64,000 nt of DNA. It comes from Eudromia elegans (Eukaryota > Chordata > Aves > Tinamiformes > Tinamidae). A model generated the notes under the pieces. That model had not been told where the DNA came from and did not search any database. It saw only the letters and a list, made by a program, of their open reading frames with translations. Positions 12,640 to 23,700 of the stretch are shown here, one piece after another. The stretch lies in the NCBI GenBank assembly GCA_003342815.1, contig PTEX01000314.1, positions 234,244-298,243 of the forward strand, in the 5' to 3' direction. The position numbers were made by a program, and so were the translations under genes. Within the stretch, counting starts at the first letter, position 1. The number at the start of each line of letters is the position of its first letter.

Positions 12640-15600
12640 TTCCCTAATAGGAGCACTGAAGAACACTATTATCTTGGCTGATGTGACGAACAGCTGCTTG
12701 TTTCCGTCAGACAGAGCTAACACCTTTCTTGGTTCAAATTCTGATATTCTGCTTCCTTTCAGGACTATAATATTCCCACTCTGTATTGTAAGACTGGAAC
12801 AAACATAGCCCAGGGCAGTCTCTGAAAAATTAAATTACATTTTCATCACATATACGCAATTCTTTTTCTTTAAGAAAAAAAAAGAAGCTGCATCGTAGGT
12901 TTAAAGAAGGAAAATCTTTTCCCCAAAATGGGCAAAGCCATTCCTCTTCCATTAAAAAGTAGACTTTTTTGACCAGAAACCTAAAATTGCATTGTAGGGA
13001 GAGGGAAAAAAAGAAAAGAGGAACTAACTTTCCAAACTGAGTTTAGCATGATTTTTGGTCCTTGTTGAAATTTACACTTGCTGAAGGGAAGTTAATCAAA
13101 AACTAGAGAAAGTTTCATCCCTGAAAAATCTATATGGTTTTGAAAGAAGGTATTGTAGAAAGTTTAAAAACAAAATTTCAAGTAGGTCTGTGCTTGAAAA
13201 AGCCACTTTTGCCTGGCATTGTAACAACATGTGGACTTGCAAGCTGATCATGAAAGTAACAATTACAACAATTCAAATTTGGAAATTTTCAATTAAATTT
13301 CCACATCACATGGACAAAAGGAATAAATTATTTACATTAACATTATGCTATCACCTGGGAAAGAGGCTGGAAAAATCTCATATTTTTTACAGAAGTGTTA
13401 CAAAAAATATTTTAATGAGGAGAAAGGGATGCGCTCTTCTATAACTGTACACCTACCAAACTTTGTGGCGAAAAATGTGTTACAATAAGCCAAATACACA
13501 GCTTTGTCAAACCGGAGAAATAAAATTTAAAAAAACAATTTCTAAAGCAAGGCTGCCACATATGCAAGCTAATTATATTTTTAATATCCTCACCCTTGGA
13601 CAATATGGACATGATTTCACTTCTTACTCTCTATTTACCCTCCATTCTTAGTTTCATTTACTTCCTACACCTCTTTATTGCTTTCCTCTTTGGGTAGTTT
13701 GAACTGGAACAAAATAAGCGCATGCACTTTCCACCACTGAGGCAAGATTCTTGGACCCTACTATAGAAAGATAGGAAATACTGGATTAATTGTTGCCCCC
13801 ACATTCCTTCCCAGTGATTTAAAAAAAAAAAAAAAAACACGCAGGCCGTTTATTACACTCACATAACTGAGATGTGTCTTTGCTGTCTGATCCATACACC
13901 AATTTAACGCATTGCAATGCAGTAGTCTCTGACAACTTCTTGCTTCTGTGGCTTTATAAAGGGTAGATTTATATTACTTTGCATTTTTAAAAAAGCTAAC
14001 TTTCTGCCAAATGTACACTTTTCACCCCCCAGTCATGGCAGTTCTGCAACTGTTCAAATAAATCTAAGAATCTCTAATAACTGGAAAGTGCTATAAAAAT
14101 ATTCCAATGGTCTTCACTGTCTTCACTGTAGATTTAGCATTACTTAAGACTATAAATTAATTAATTAATAAAAATCCTTATAAAAGAGAAGTGAAGCTGT
14201 GCAGCTGATCAAATAGATTATATATAGAATGTAAAACAAAAAGAGCACTCTCACTGATGGCACTGACAGTTTCAAGTACTCCAGGATAGGAATCAGCAAT
14301 AATGGCACACGTGTATTTTCATAAGGCCAGGTAGCACTAATTTTCCTGAGAATGGTCAGCATAGGTTTCTGAAGGGTTGTCCATGTGCAAAGAAGGATGA
14401 TTTGGGTTTGCTGAATGTGCAATGCATACTGCATTCCAAAAAAAAAAAAAAAAAACCAAAAAACAACATAATTTGCATCAGCTTAGTCCTGTGATCACAT
14501 GAGGGAAAAGTTTATGAAGCCTTCAGTTTTTGGTCTGAAAGAAATAATGTGTCTAGTCTGAAATATTAAGAAAATATCTAATGATTTTTTGGCATCTTCA
14601 GAAAATCATTGAACAGCTATTCAAGACAGCAGTGCTGCAAGACGTATAGTGCTAGCCCACTCAAAACAGAGACAACTGCCAATTGGCAGAAGACCATGGC
14701 TTCTCATAACTGAGGGACTTGGATCAAGGGCAGAGTTGCCATCTCTAACCAGAGGACAGAACTAGGTCTCTGAGTTATTCATCTCCTTGGAGGATTGAAC
14801 TGTCTTTTGTAGGCTGGATAAATGCAAGCCAAATTTTAACTTGGCATACTTTAGATATAGAAGTCCACAACACAAACACATTGGAAAGAGGAAAAGAAAC
14901 AGGAAAAAAAAAGTGGGCTGAGAAAGTCCATTTAATGCTTCTTTCCAGACGGTTAACATTGCCCCACAGTGACTCTTTGCAGGAGGTCATCTTTCTGCCA
15001 CAGGTTTTGAAAATCTAGAGACTGCAGGTCATGTATCTGCCTCATCTTTTATAAGACAGGCATGCAAAATGCTGCTGGCAGTAAAGACAGAAGGCAAGGA
15101 TTAAAAGCTTTCCAATCAGTTTCTTGTATTCTATCAATCATCTGCTATGAAGGCATTTGAAAAGTCTTAATGTAAACTTTTCCTCCTAATACACTGCTCA
15201 AATATTGAAAGTAGTTGCTACCCATATAAGCGTGCACATTTAAGAAGAACTGAACCTGACTCTTAGAGTTAAGAACTCAGACTTCAGTCCCCTATGCAGG
15301 AAGGGCTATTAGGTACCATCTAGGAAGCTAGAAAGATGCAAATGGCAAATAATCTAGGTAGGAGAATTACAGCACAAGCACTTTGCCACCAACTCTGCCT
15401 TCCAATTGCAAGCACCATTCCTCCCTACTGGAGAAAAGGCTCAGCAATACAAAGCAGGAACCCCAGTCACAACTGATTTGTTCATGCCATCTACTGACCA
15501 CATGTCTGGAGTCAGCTCTTCTTCCAATACGTATAAAAAGAAGTACAATAGATCAAAATCATTTCCAGCACAACTGTGCTGACACCACATCTAGTTACAC

Positions 15601-16693
15601 CAGGATATGTCACACTGTGCATTTGTTCTTGGTGCAAAAATTATCTTAGCAATCCAAATGGCACCATGCACATAAATAAAAAAGGATGGAAGGGAACACA
15701 AAGAAACTGACATTTCCAATATTGGCTCATTTGTCCTAAAGCAGAGAAGAATGGCACTGCTTTGCCTAGCCTGTAAGAAGGCAAGCAACAGTTTTGACAA
15801 GTCTGAGAAATAGTTCATAATAATACATACAGTATCTAAAATGATTTGATATTTTCACTAGTGCTGCGAATGTCCCTATAGTTTAGGAAAAAAATACTTG
15901 TAATCTTAAAAAAAAATAAAATGAACATAAAAATCTAGAAAGGTAAACTCATCAAGCCTTGTTATGCACAGTCTGGAGGTGACAAAAAGCAGACTGCTGT
16001 TCTGACTCCTGAAATTGAACAGAGTCCCTACAAAATAGGCTTATTAAATTGCAACATTTAGGTAGATTCATTACAATTTCTAAAACAAGTGTATTTCTAT
16101 GACAAAATTAAGCCAAGTTCCCATTTTTTTCTGAAGACAGTTTTCAAATAACATACTATAGGGATATAATAGAACAATGTTTTTTGACACCATCATAAAG
16201 GCCTCCATTAGAAGTTTAAAAAAAAAAATCTGACAAAGTGCCTGCTCCAGAATGTGATATGATTTATGATATAGTGTATTCCTTTTCAACCTGTAACGTG
16301 CACAGAAGAGCACTATCCTTTAAGATGCAATAGTAATTTCCATCCTAAAGCAGCATCAGTTAGATTGTTCAAAAGCATTCAGAGATCAGGACCCAACTGA
16401 TGTATTTCATTGCTCACTGAAATACTAATGCTGTAAAGGAAGTTTAACTTCACTCTACTTGCTCATTCTCCCATTAATGCTTCCCTTCCTTTTACTCCTA
16501 CAATTTACAATGACTATGTAAGAGCAAGAGCTAATTTTGTCATTGTACTAGCAGAACAACCAAACTAAGCAAGGATGACCCTGAACTAATAATTGTACTT
16601 TTTTTTTCTTTTAAAATACATGCTGCATTCAGTGTATGTTAGATTTTTCCAGATTCATTACATTATTACTTTATTCTTATAACACTATTCAAA
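12640..16693. other. AT-rich unique DNA with A-tracts
   Basis: I see no firm gene or repeat. A-tracts of 17 and 18 lie at 13821-13837 and 14438-14455. The second is followed by CCAAAAAAC, but the upstream sequence shows no recognisable retrocopy. Minus-strand acceptor-like sequences (for example CTTGCCTTCTTACAG near 15773) are not paired with donors in an open frame. Confidence 0.5.
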
Positions 16694-17345
16694 TGATAGA
16701 ATCATAGAATACTTAAGGTTGGAAGGGACCTCTATAGATCATCTAGTCCAACTGCCCCTGCACACGCAGGGTCTCCTAGAGCATGGGGCACAGGGTGGTG
16801 TGCAAGTGGGTTTTGAAGATCTCCAGAGAAGGAGACTCGATCACCTCTCTGGGCAGCCTGTTCCAGGGCTCTGTCACCCTCACTGTTAAGAAATTTTTCC
16901 TTAAGTTCCTATGGAACTTTTAATGCCTGAATTTGTGGCTGTTTCCTCTAGTCCTGTGGTTGGCTACCACTGAGAAGAGGCTGGCCTCATCCTCCTCACT
17001 CCCTCCCTTGAGGTACTGCTACACACTGATCAGGTCCCCTCTCAGCCTTCTCCCAGCTGAAAAGGCCCAACTCTCTTAGTCTTTGCCCATAGGGCAGATG
17101 TTCTAGGCTCCTAATTGTCTTTGTAGTCCTGTGCTGGACTCTCTCCACATCCCTCTTGTACTAGGCAGCCCAGAACTGGACACAGTACTCCAAGTGTGGC
17201 CTCACCAGGGCTGTGCAGAGGAGGACAATCACCTCCCTTGACCTGCTGGAAATGCTCTTCTTAATGCATCCCAGGATCTCATTGGCCTTCTTGGCCACGA
17301 GGGCACACTGCTGCCTCATGGTCAACGTGTTGTCCACCATGATGC
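16694..17345 (-). mobile_element. CR1 LINE, 3' part of a split minus-strand copy
   Basis: Read on the minus strand, this is the end of CR1 ORF2 and the short 3' UTR, finishing with the ATTCTATG-type terminus next to 16694. The conserved tail (GGTTGGAAGGGACCTCTA on the plus strand at about 16718) is diagnostic of avian CR1. Its upstream edge stops inside ORF2 at the words that mean 'atcatggtggacaa'. The missing upstream continuation reappears at 19751-19941 in the same orientation, so this is one element split by a later insertion. The frame is broken by stops and indels. Confidence 0.95.
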
Positions 17346-19750
17346 AGGTGGTTGTCCACCATGATGCACCTGATGCAGGTGGTTGAAGAGCCAACAAGGG
17401 CGGGGGCGCTGCTAGACCTGATCCTAACCAACAGAGATGCTCTAGTGGGAAATGTGAGGGTTGGAGGCAGTCTTGGCTGCAGTGACCATGAGATGTTGGA
17501 ATTCACGATCCTGCGTGGAGGGAGCTGGGCAAGAAGTAGGATTGCAGCCCTGGACTTCAAGAGAGCCTTCTTTGACCTCCTCAGGGAGCTCTTTAGAGAA
17601 ATCCCTGGACCAGGGTCCTAGAAGGAAAGGGCGTCCAGGAGAGCTGGCCTATCTTCAAGCACCACTTTCTCCAAGCCCAGGATCAGTGTATTCCTACCAG
17701 TAGAAAGTCAAGTAAGAGGGGCAAGAGACCTGTGTGGATGGGAAAGGAGCTGCTGGGCAAACTTAATGAGAAAAACCTATGTTAGGTGGAAGAAGGGCCA
17801 GGCCACGTGGGAACAATATAGAAACATTGTCAGGGAATGCAGGGGTGCGACGAGGAAGGCCAAGGCCTGCTTGGAACTAAAGTTCTAAAACTAGCAAAAG
17901 ATGTCAAGGATAACAGGAAGGGCTTCTACAAATACATCAACAGCAAGAGGAAGACTAGGGAAAATGTCAGTCCGTTGCTGAACGGGGAGGGTGCGTTGGT
18001 AACAGAGGATGTGGAGAAGGCAGAGTTACTAAATGCCTTCTTTGCCTCAGTCTTCTCTGCTAGGGCTGGTCTCCAGGAACTACAGAGCCCAGATAGGGCT
18101 GACAACTCTCAAGAGCAGCCCTTTAGTGTCCCCGACCCTAGGGAAATGAGACGGGACTGGAGAGAGGAAGACCCAGGATAGAGGAAGATTCGGTCAGAGA
18201 GCACCAGAGGAAACTCAACACCCACAAACCCATGGGCCCTGATGGGATACACCCCAGAGTGCTGCGTGAGCTGGTGGATGTTGTAGCTAAGCCGCTCTCC
18301 ATCATCTTTGAAAGGTCCTGGAGAACAGGGGAGGTGCCGGAGGACTGGAGGAAAGCCAATGTCACTCCGGTCTTCAAAAAAGGCAAGAAGGAGGAGCCGG
18401 GCAACTACAGGCCAGTGAGCCTGACCTCTATCCCTGGAAAAGTGATGGAGCAGCTCATCCTGGCTGCTGTCTCCAAGCACATGGAGGAGAAGAAGGTGCT
18501 CAGGAGTAGCCAGCATGGGTTCATCAAGGGGAGATAATGCTTGACTAACTTGATAGGCTTCTCTGATGGGGTGAATGGTTGGATAGAAGAGGGCAGAGCG
18601 GTGGAAGTCATCTATCTGCCTTTCAGCAAGGCTTTTGACACTGTCCCTCACAGCATCCTCCTGGGCAAGCTCCTGAAGAGTGGGTTAGATGCGTGGACAG
18701 TGAGGTGAATTAGGAATTGGCTGAATGACAGGGTTCAGAGGGTGGTAATCAGTCGTGCCAAGTCCAGTTGGAGGCCTGTGGTTAGTGGTGTCCCCCAGGG
18801 CTCCGTCCTTGGTCTGGTCCTGTTCAATTTATTCATTAACAACCTGGATGAAGGGATGGAGTGCTCCCTCAGCAAGTTTGCTGATGATACCAAACTGGGA
18901 GGAGCAGCTGATAGCCCTGAGGGCTGCACTGCCATCCAGAGGGACCTGGACAGACTGGACAACTGGGCGGCGAGTAACCTCATGAAGTTCAACAAGGGCA
19001 AGTGCAGGGTCCTGCACCTGGGCAGGAATAACCCCAGACACCTGTACCAGCTGGGGACCGACCTCCTGAAGAGCAGCCCCGCTCAGAGGGACCTGGGTGT
19101 CATGGTGGATGACAAGTTGACCATGAGGCAGCAGTGTGCCCTTGTGGCCAGGAAGGCCAATGGAATCCTGGGATGCATTAAGAGCATTTTCAGCAGGTTG
19201 AGGGAGGTGATCCTGCCCCTCTACTTAGCTCTGGTGAGGCTGGACCTCGAGTACTGTGTGCAGTTCTGGGCTCCCCAGTGCAAGAGGGATGTGGAGCTGC
19301 TGGAGAGAGTCCAGCGCAAGGCTACAAAGATGATTAAGGGCCTGGAACATCTGCCCTGTGAGCAAAGACTGGGCCTCTTCAGCCTGGAGAAGAGAAGGCT
19401 GAGAGGGGACCTGATTAATGTATATAAATAACTCAAGAGAGGGAGTGAGGAGGAGGGGGCTGGCCTCTTCTCAGTGGTGGCCAGTGATAGAACTAGAGGA
19501 AATGGCCGCAAATTGAGGCACCAAAAGTTCCGCAGGAACTTGAAAAATAATTTCTTAACAGTGAGGGTGACAGAGCCCTGGAACAGGTTGCCCATAGAGG
19601 TGGTGGAGTCTCCTTCTCTGGAGATCTTCAAAACCCGCTTGGACACCCCGTTGTGCCCCATGCTCTAGGAGACCCTGCGTGTGCAGGGAGGTTGGACTAG
19701 ATGACCTCTAGAGGTCCCTTCCAACCTTAAGCATTCTATGATTCTATGAT
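17346..19750 (+). mobile_element. CR1 LINE, plus strand, inserted inside another CR1
   Basis: This 5'-truncated CR1 of about 2.4 kb is not intact. It starts in the C-terminal part of the APE-type endonuclease, where a [10 protein letters not shown]-like stretch (from about 17366) is followed by the SDH motif at 17481-17489. It then runs through the linker (about 17840-18180) and the reverse transcriptase. Visible RT motifs are TFDTVPH-like sequence at 18630-18650, VPQGSVLG at about 18790-18815 and the FADD catalytic box at 18877-18888. The ORF2 C-terminus and 3' UTR end in CCTTCCAACCTTAAGCATTC followed by two ATTCTATG-type units near 19750. Frame changes lie between 17.6 and 18.2 kb. In-frame stops include a TAA at 18535-18537 and a TGA at about 18706. 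The 3' half is open for 229 codons (18742-19431). Confidence 0.95.
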
Positions 19751-19941
19751 GCCCAGGTCCCTCTCTGTGGAGTTGCTCTCCAGAAGATCGGTCCCCAGCC
19801 TGTACAGGTATCCCCAGGTGCAGGACCCTGCACTTTTCCTTGTTGAACTTCATGAGGTTTCTCATTGCCCAGTTGTCCAGACTGTCCAGGTCCCTCTGGA
19901 TGGCAGCCCAGTCCTCAGGGCTATCAGCTGCTCCTCCCAGT
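19751..19941 (-). mobile_element. CR1 LINE, 5' part of the split minus-strand copy
   Basis: On the minus strand this encodes the stretch just after the FADD box of CR1 reverse transcriptase: an [13 protein letters not shown]-like segment, then [16 protein letters not shown]. It breaks at 'gacctgggcatcat', exactly where the 16694-17345 fragment resumes. The two parts were therefore contiguous before the 2.4-kb plus-strand CR1 landed between them. The 5' end of this older element is truncated at about 19941. Confidence 0.92.
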
Positions 19942-19984
19942 TAAAATGTTGAAAGCTCAAATGAAATAGTTGTATCTTAAAAAT

Positions 19985-20140
19985 AAAATCAGCTGTAGTA
20001 GGTCAGGTCAATAGTCCATTTAGCCTATTTTTTTCTTTCCAATCCTGGCCAAAATTAGTTACCTAGAGAGGATGGGCCAAGAGACTCCCTGGAAATACTT
20101 TCTCACAAACAGTATGTAGGAATTTCCTTAGCTAGAATAG
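19985..20140 (+). repeat. Possible ancient amniote interspersed repeat
   Basis: Words such as GTAGGTCAGGTCAATAGTCCATTTAGCCTA, followed by CCAATCCTGGCCAAAATTAG and ACCTAGAGAGGATGGG, resemble a diverged copy of the widespread sauropsid repeat with the 'ggtcagaccaatggtccatctagcccag' core (an old CR1-like 3' end). It matches the clearer copy at 27.77 kb in order and spacing. It is strongly diverged, so the limits are approximate. Confidence 0.35.
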
Positions 20141-20310
20141 TATTTAGGTATTTAGACACTTAGTGAAGTATGCATGTCTTACTGGTATTCTCCCATCTCC
20201 TCTGCAAAAGAAAAACCTCTGAAGTAAATTAGTATGCTGACAAACTTCATGCCTTCTCTAAAGGCTGAAACAAAAAGCCAAACCAAGCATCTCATTTATC
20301 AGATACAATT

Positions 20311-20700
20311 TGTTGGGGTCTGTAAGCAATAGGTTCACCAGAACCTAGCTAATGGTTACTAAAACGTCTGTGAGAAAACAGTTGAAGAAAGTAGGACTAA
20401 TTGGCTGAACTCTGACCCTGAAGATAATGGGACCCAAATAGCAATGAAACCAAGGGATTGGCTGGTGGCAGTGCATAGGCGGGGCATAGCAGGAAGTTTA
20501 TGGGTGTGGGCAGATCACTCTGGAGAGACATTTTGACTATAACCCCATGTGTAGAGAGTTTTGGAATGTAGCATCATCTGTGGAGAGCCTTTGGATCACA
20601 GTGCCAGAGACCCTTGCTCCCACAATAATTCATACTCTGCATCCAATCATAAAAGACCTTTCAGCAGTGTCTAAAATGGGGGAAAAAAACTCTTCTTCAA
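20311..20700 (+). repeat. Possible solo LTR, ERVL-like, degraded
   Basis: A TGTTGGGG start at 20311 is followed by promoter-like elements in normal order: an inverted CCAAT box (ATTGG, 20457-20461), a GC box (AGGCGGGGC, 20477-20485) and a TATA-like TATAA at 20538-20542. GC content rises relative to the flanks. The layout fits U3 followed by R of an avian retroviral LTR. No internal retroviral sequence adjoins it. I cannot fix the 3' terminal CA or a target-site duplication, so the right edge is a guess. A short imperfect repeat containing AACTAAGTAG lies just beyond, at 20740-20791. Confidence 0.35.
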
Positions 20701-20799
20701 AAGAAGAATTTGACTCAAATTATGGATGTTGAGTTCTAATTAGTACTCAGTAGTAATGAACTAAGTAGTTCAGAACTAAGTAGTAATGAAATGATGTGG

Positions 20800-23700
20800 T
20801 GTGAAGTAGAATCAAGACAAACATTGTAGGGTGGGGATTATAGAAAGGAAAATGCATGTGGGAGAGGGAATGCCTGCTAAACATGAGATGGAAGGCTGCT
20901 CTGAGAAGTAATTTTGAGTTTAGCCATTTCTTTCTTACCACGCTAAAAGGCCATGCTAAGAGAAAACGGAGGCAAGGATGTCATAGATAGAGCGTAGGGC
21001 TTTTCAATTTGGAAACAAGATAACTCGGAGACTTAATGAGCAATCTGAAGAAGGTGAACAGGGACTGGTATTTATTAGTCTTCGTAATATATCTTATACA
21101 AGAAGTAGGAAGAACCCTGAGAAATTAATAGGTGTGGTTCTAAAAACAGACACAGAGAATTGCTCTTTAAGACACATACATTTAAGCTGTGAAACTCATT
21201 GACCTAAAACATTTTCAATGCCACAAATACAATTGACAATATAAAAAGAACAGTTAGAGGAAAAAAAATAGGTCCAATAGATCTAAGAAGAAATATATGA
21301 CAAAAATACAAGAAGACCATGAACCACAGGTTGCTAAAAATAGGACAAGATTAGGAAAAATATCATTCTGTAATCTCTTCTGATATGTTTTCTTTAAATA
21401 TCTACTAGGAGCCTTTAAGAAGTGAGAATACTGAGCTAGATGAACTTTGAGTAACCAGAATTGCTTTTTTATTCCCCAAATAATTGAACAGTTTTTTAGC
21501 AACCACTTATAAGAGCCTTTGCTTCTGCTATCACTATTCTAATGGAATGTGCAAAGACATATAGAAATTAATTATCCATTTTTATTTCTGGAGCGTAGGC
21601 TGTGGGGATCTGACATTTAATGCATCAAATGCACTGCACAGATTCTATATCTGGTGAGCGCACTTTTCACAACTTCATCAACAAGTTATGGTTCACAGTC
21701 CTTATATGATTATAACATTAATTCCTACTGTCACAGTGAGTTTACTGCACCAGCTTAATGAAGATGGCTCGGAGTCACTGAGTGCAAATAAGTTCTGTTT
21801 TTTCTAATCAGTGATAAACTGCAGTCTAAACTTGGATGAAAGAGTCCTACTTTTTCCACTATCTCACATGTCAAGGGGAAAAAATAACACATTCTCCTGA
21901 AATGACTGCACTTAAAAAATCCTCCAGAAGGATGTAATAATGGAAGATGATAATATCTCTATCTTGCTGTTGTACTCTGGTCCCAAATCATTTGACAAAT
22001 ATTATCTGGCAGGCTGTCAGAAGAGGAAGGTCATATTTTTCTGTAGTAAAAGCTCTTTGTAGGGTAAAGTGCATTCATTTTGGTGTGTGTTCTTGTTTTG
22101 CTCCCATTCTCTGCCATGCCATTTCAGGGTCACTCAATCCCCACCACCATGACCACCATGCCCTCTAGCTCCTGTATCCTCCACATACATTTATGCTCTT
22201 CTCCTCATCTCTTCTCTTGCTCTCTGCCCAACAACAGAATCTCACTTCTTCTACCACTACTCTGCCTTGAATTGGAATCTCCTTCCTCCTGTCCCGTGCA
22301 AGGCACTCCTTACTTATGGAGCAGGCAGAAAAGCTGAGACAGAGCTCAAGTTAAGAATAGATGTTGAGATGTCATTTAACATGTTAACAGTAAAAATGTT
22401 TAGTTGAGACAAAGTTAGGTTCAGGATATAACCAAGCACCAGCTACGGCCTCAGGTAAACAAGTTAAAACTGTGCTATATCAGTTTAGGAAATATACAAG
22501 ACATTGCAAAGCATCTCTCTGTATCTCTACCGACACAGTAATCACACTACTTCAAAGTGTCCCTAGATTTTAGCTTGGACATTTGAATTTGACCACATAC
22601 CTGAATTTTTCCATTCTCCCTCCTCACTCCCTTTTCCACAAGCTTTGCATTATGTTGCTGTATGTCCCCTCAATTTGGGGGATCCCTCAGTCTTCCTCCT
22701 TTCTCCACTGACAACTCTGTAGACTGCACTTTCCCCTAGCAAAATTAATTTTCTTTTCCTCACTGATAAGCTATATTAGGCAGGGTGAAGCATGATATGT
22801 TACTCAACAGACCTTAGATAAGATGGAGTGTAATAAAAAGTATTAATTGGGGTCACTATCCCTCAATCTCTTAAAAAAAGAGAGAAGGAAGAGGAAAAAA
22901 GAATGATAGACAATTAAGTAGAGAGGTTGGAAGCTGTGCATGTGCTAAGAGGATTAGTGTCTCTCCTCTTTTCTGCATTGCAGTTCATCTCCTCAAATCA
23001 TTTGAATTCAGCCCAAGACCACCTACATTTTTCCTGGAAATCCTGGCCTTAATCAGCCAAAACATTTAAAGCAAATCGCCACCACTGTGCCTCACAAGCA
23101 GGGTCAGGTAACCCTAACAAGCACTCACTTTGGTGCTCCTAGAAGTGGGATGCAATGAAAATCAGTCTGTGCTTATGTGGACCTTTATCATAGCTCAGAA
23201 CAGAACCCAAAATTCTTTTTCTTCCAGGCCCACATTCAGCTACTGCCACCTGCTTCAGCTGTTTTCAAAAACTAGGCCATTTGCTCATGAAATAGGTACA
23301 GACGTTTTGTGCACATTTCATATTTATCAGTAGGTTGCATTGCAGAAGTGAGCATAACAGCAATTTGTAGCTGTGCTCTGATACTGCAGCTCTCCTCTCT
23401 TGTTTTATGATCTTTTTTCTATATGGATCCATCTTTATAACACTCATTTATTGACAAAAATCTGCCTTTTATAGACTTGGAATTATTTAGAGGTCGAAAG
23501 AATAATTCTTTTAATAATATAGTTTTTGCTCTCTCAGCAATAGTATTTATGAAACCATCTTTCTTTTGCTAGGTTATTTCCCTGTCTTTAGAATAGCCAT
23601 TTCCCTTTTGCTCTGTTAAGTATATTTTAGCAGAAGCAAATGGATTATTCCCTCATCACATCTGATCATTCTTCTTGGCCTTATCTCTGAAAGCAAAAAA

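Noticed and set aside
14165-14455. Possible retrocopy ending in an 18-A tract
   Set aside because: No coding or repeat similarity upstream of the A-tract and no poly(A) signal before it.
19221-19661. 146-codon minus-strand frame
   Set aside because: Antisense shadow of the plus-strand CR1 ORF2.
20188-20232. Minus-strand acceptor with a TACTAAT-like branch point and T-rich tract at about 20210-20245
   Set aside because: The signal is excellent but the segment before the next donor is only 19 nt, and no neighbouring exon fits.
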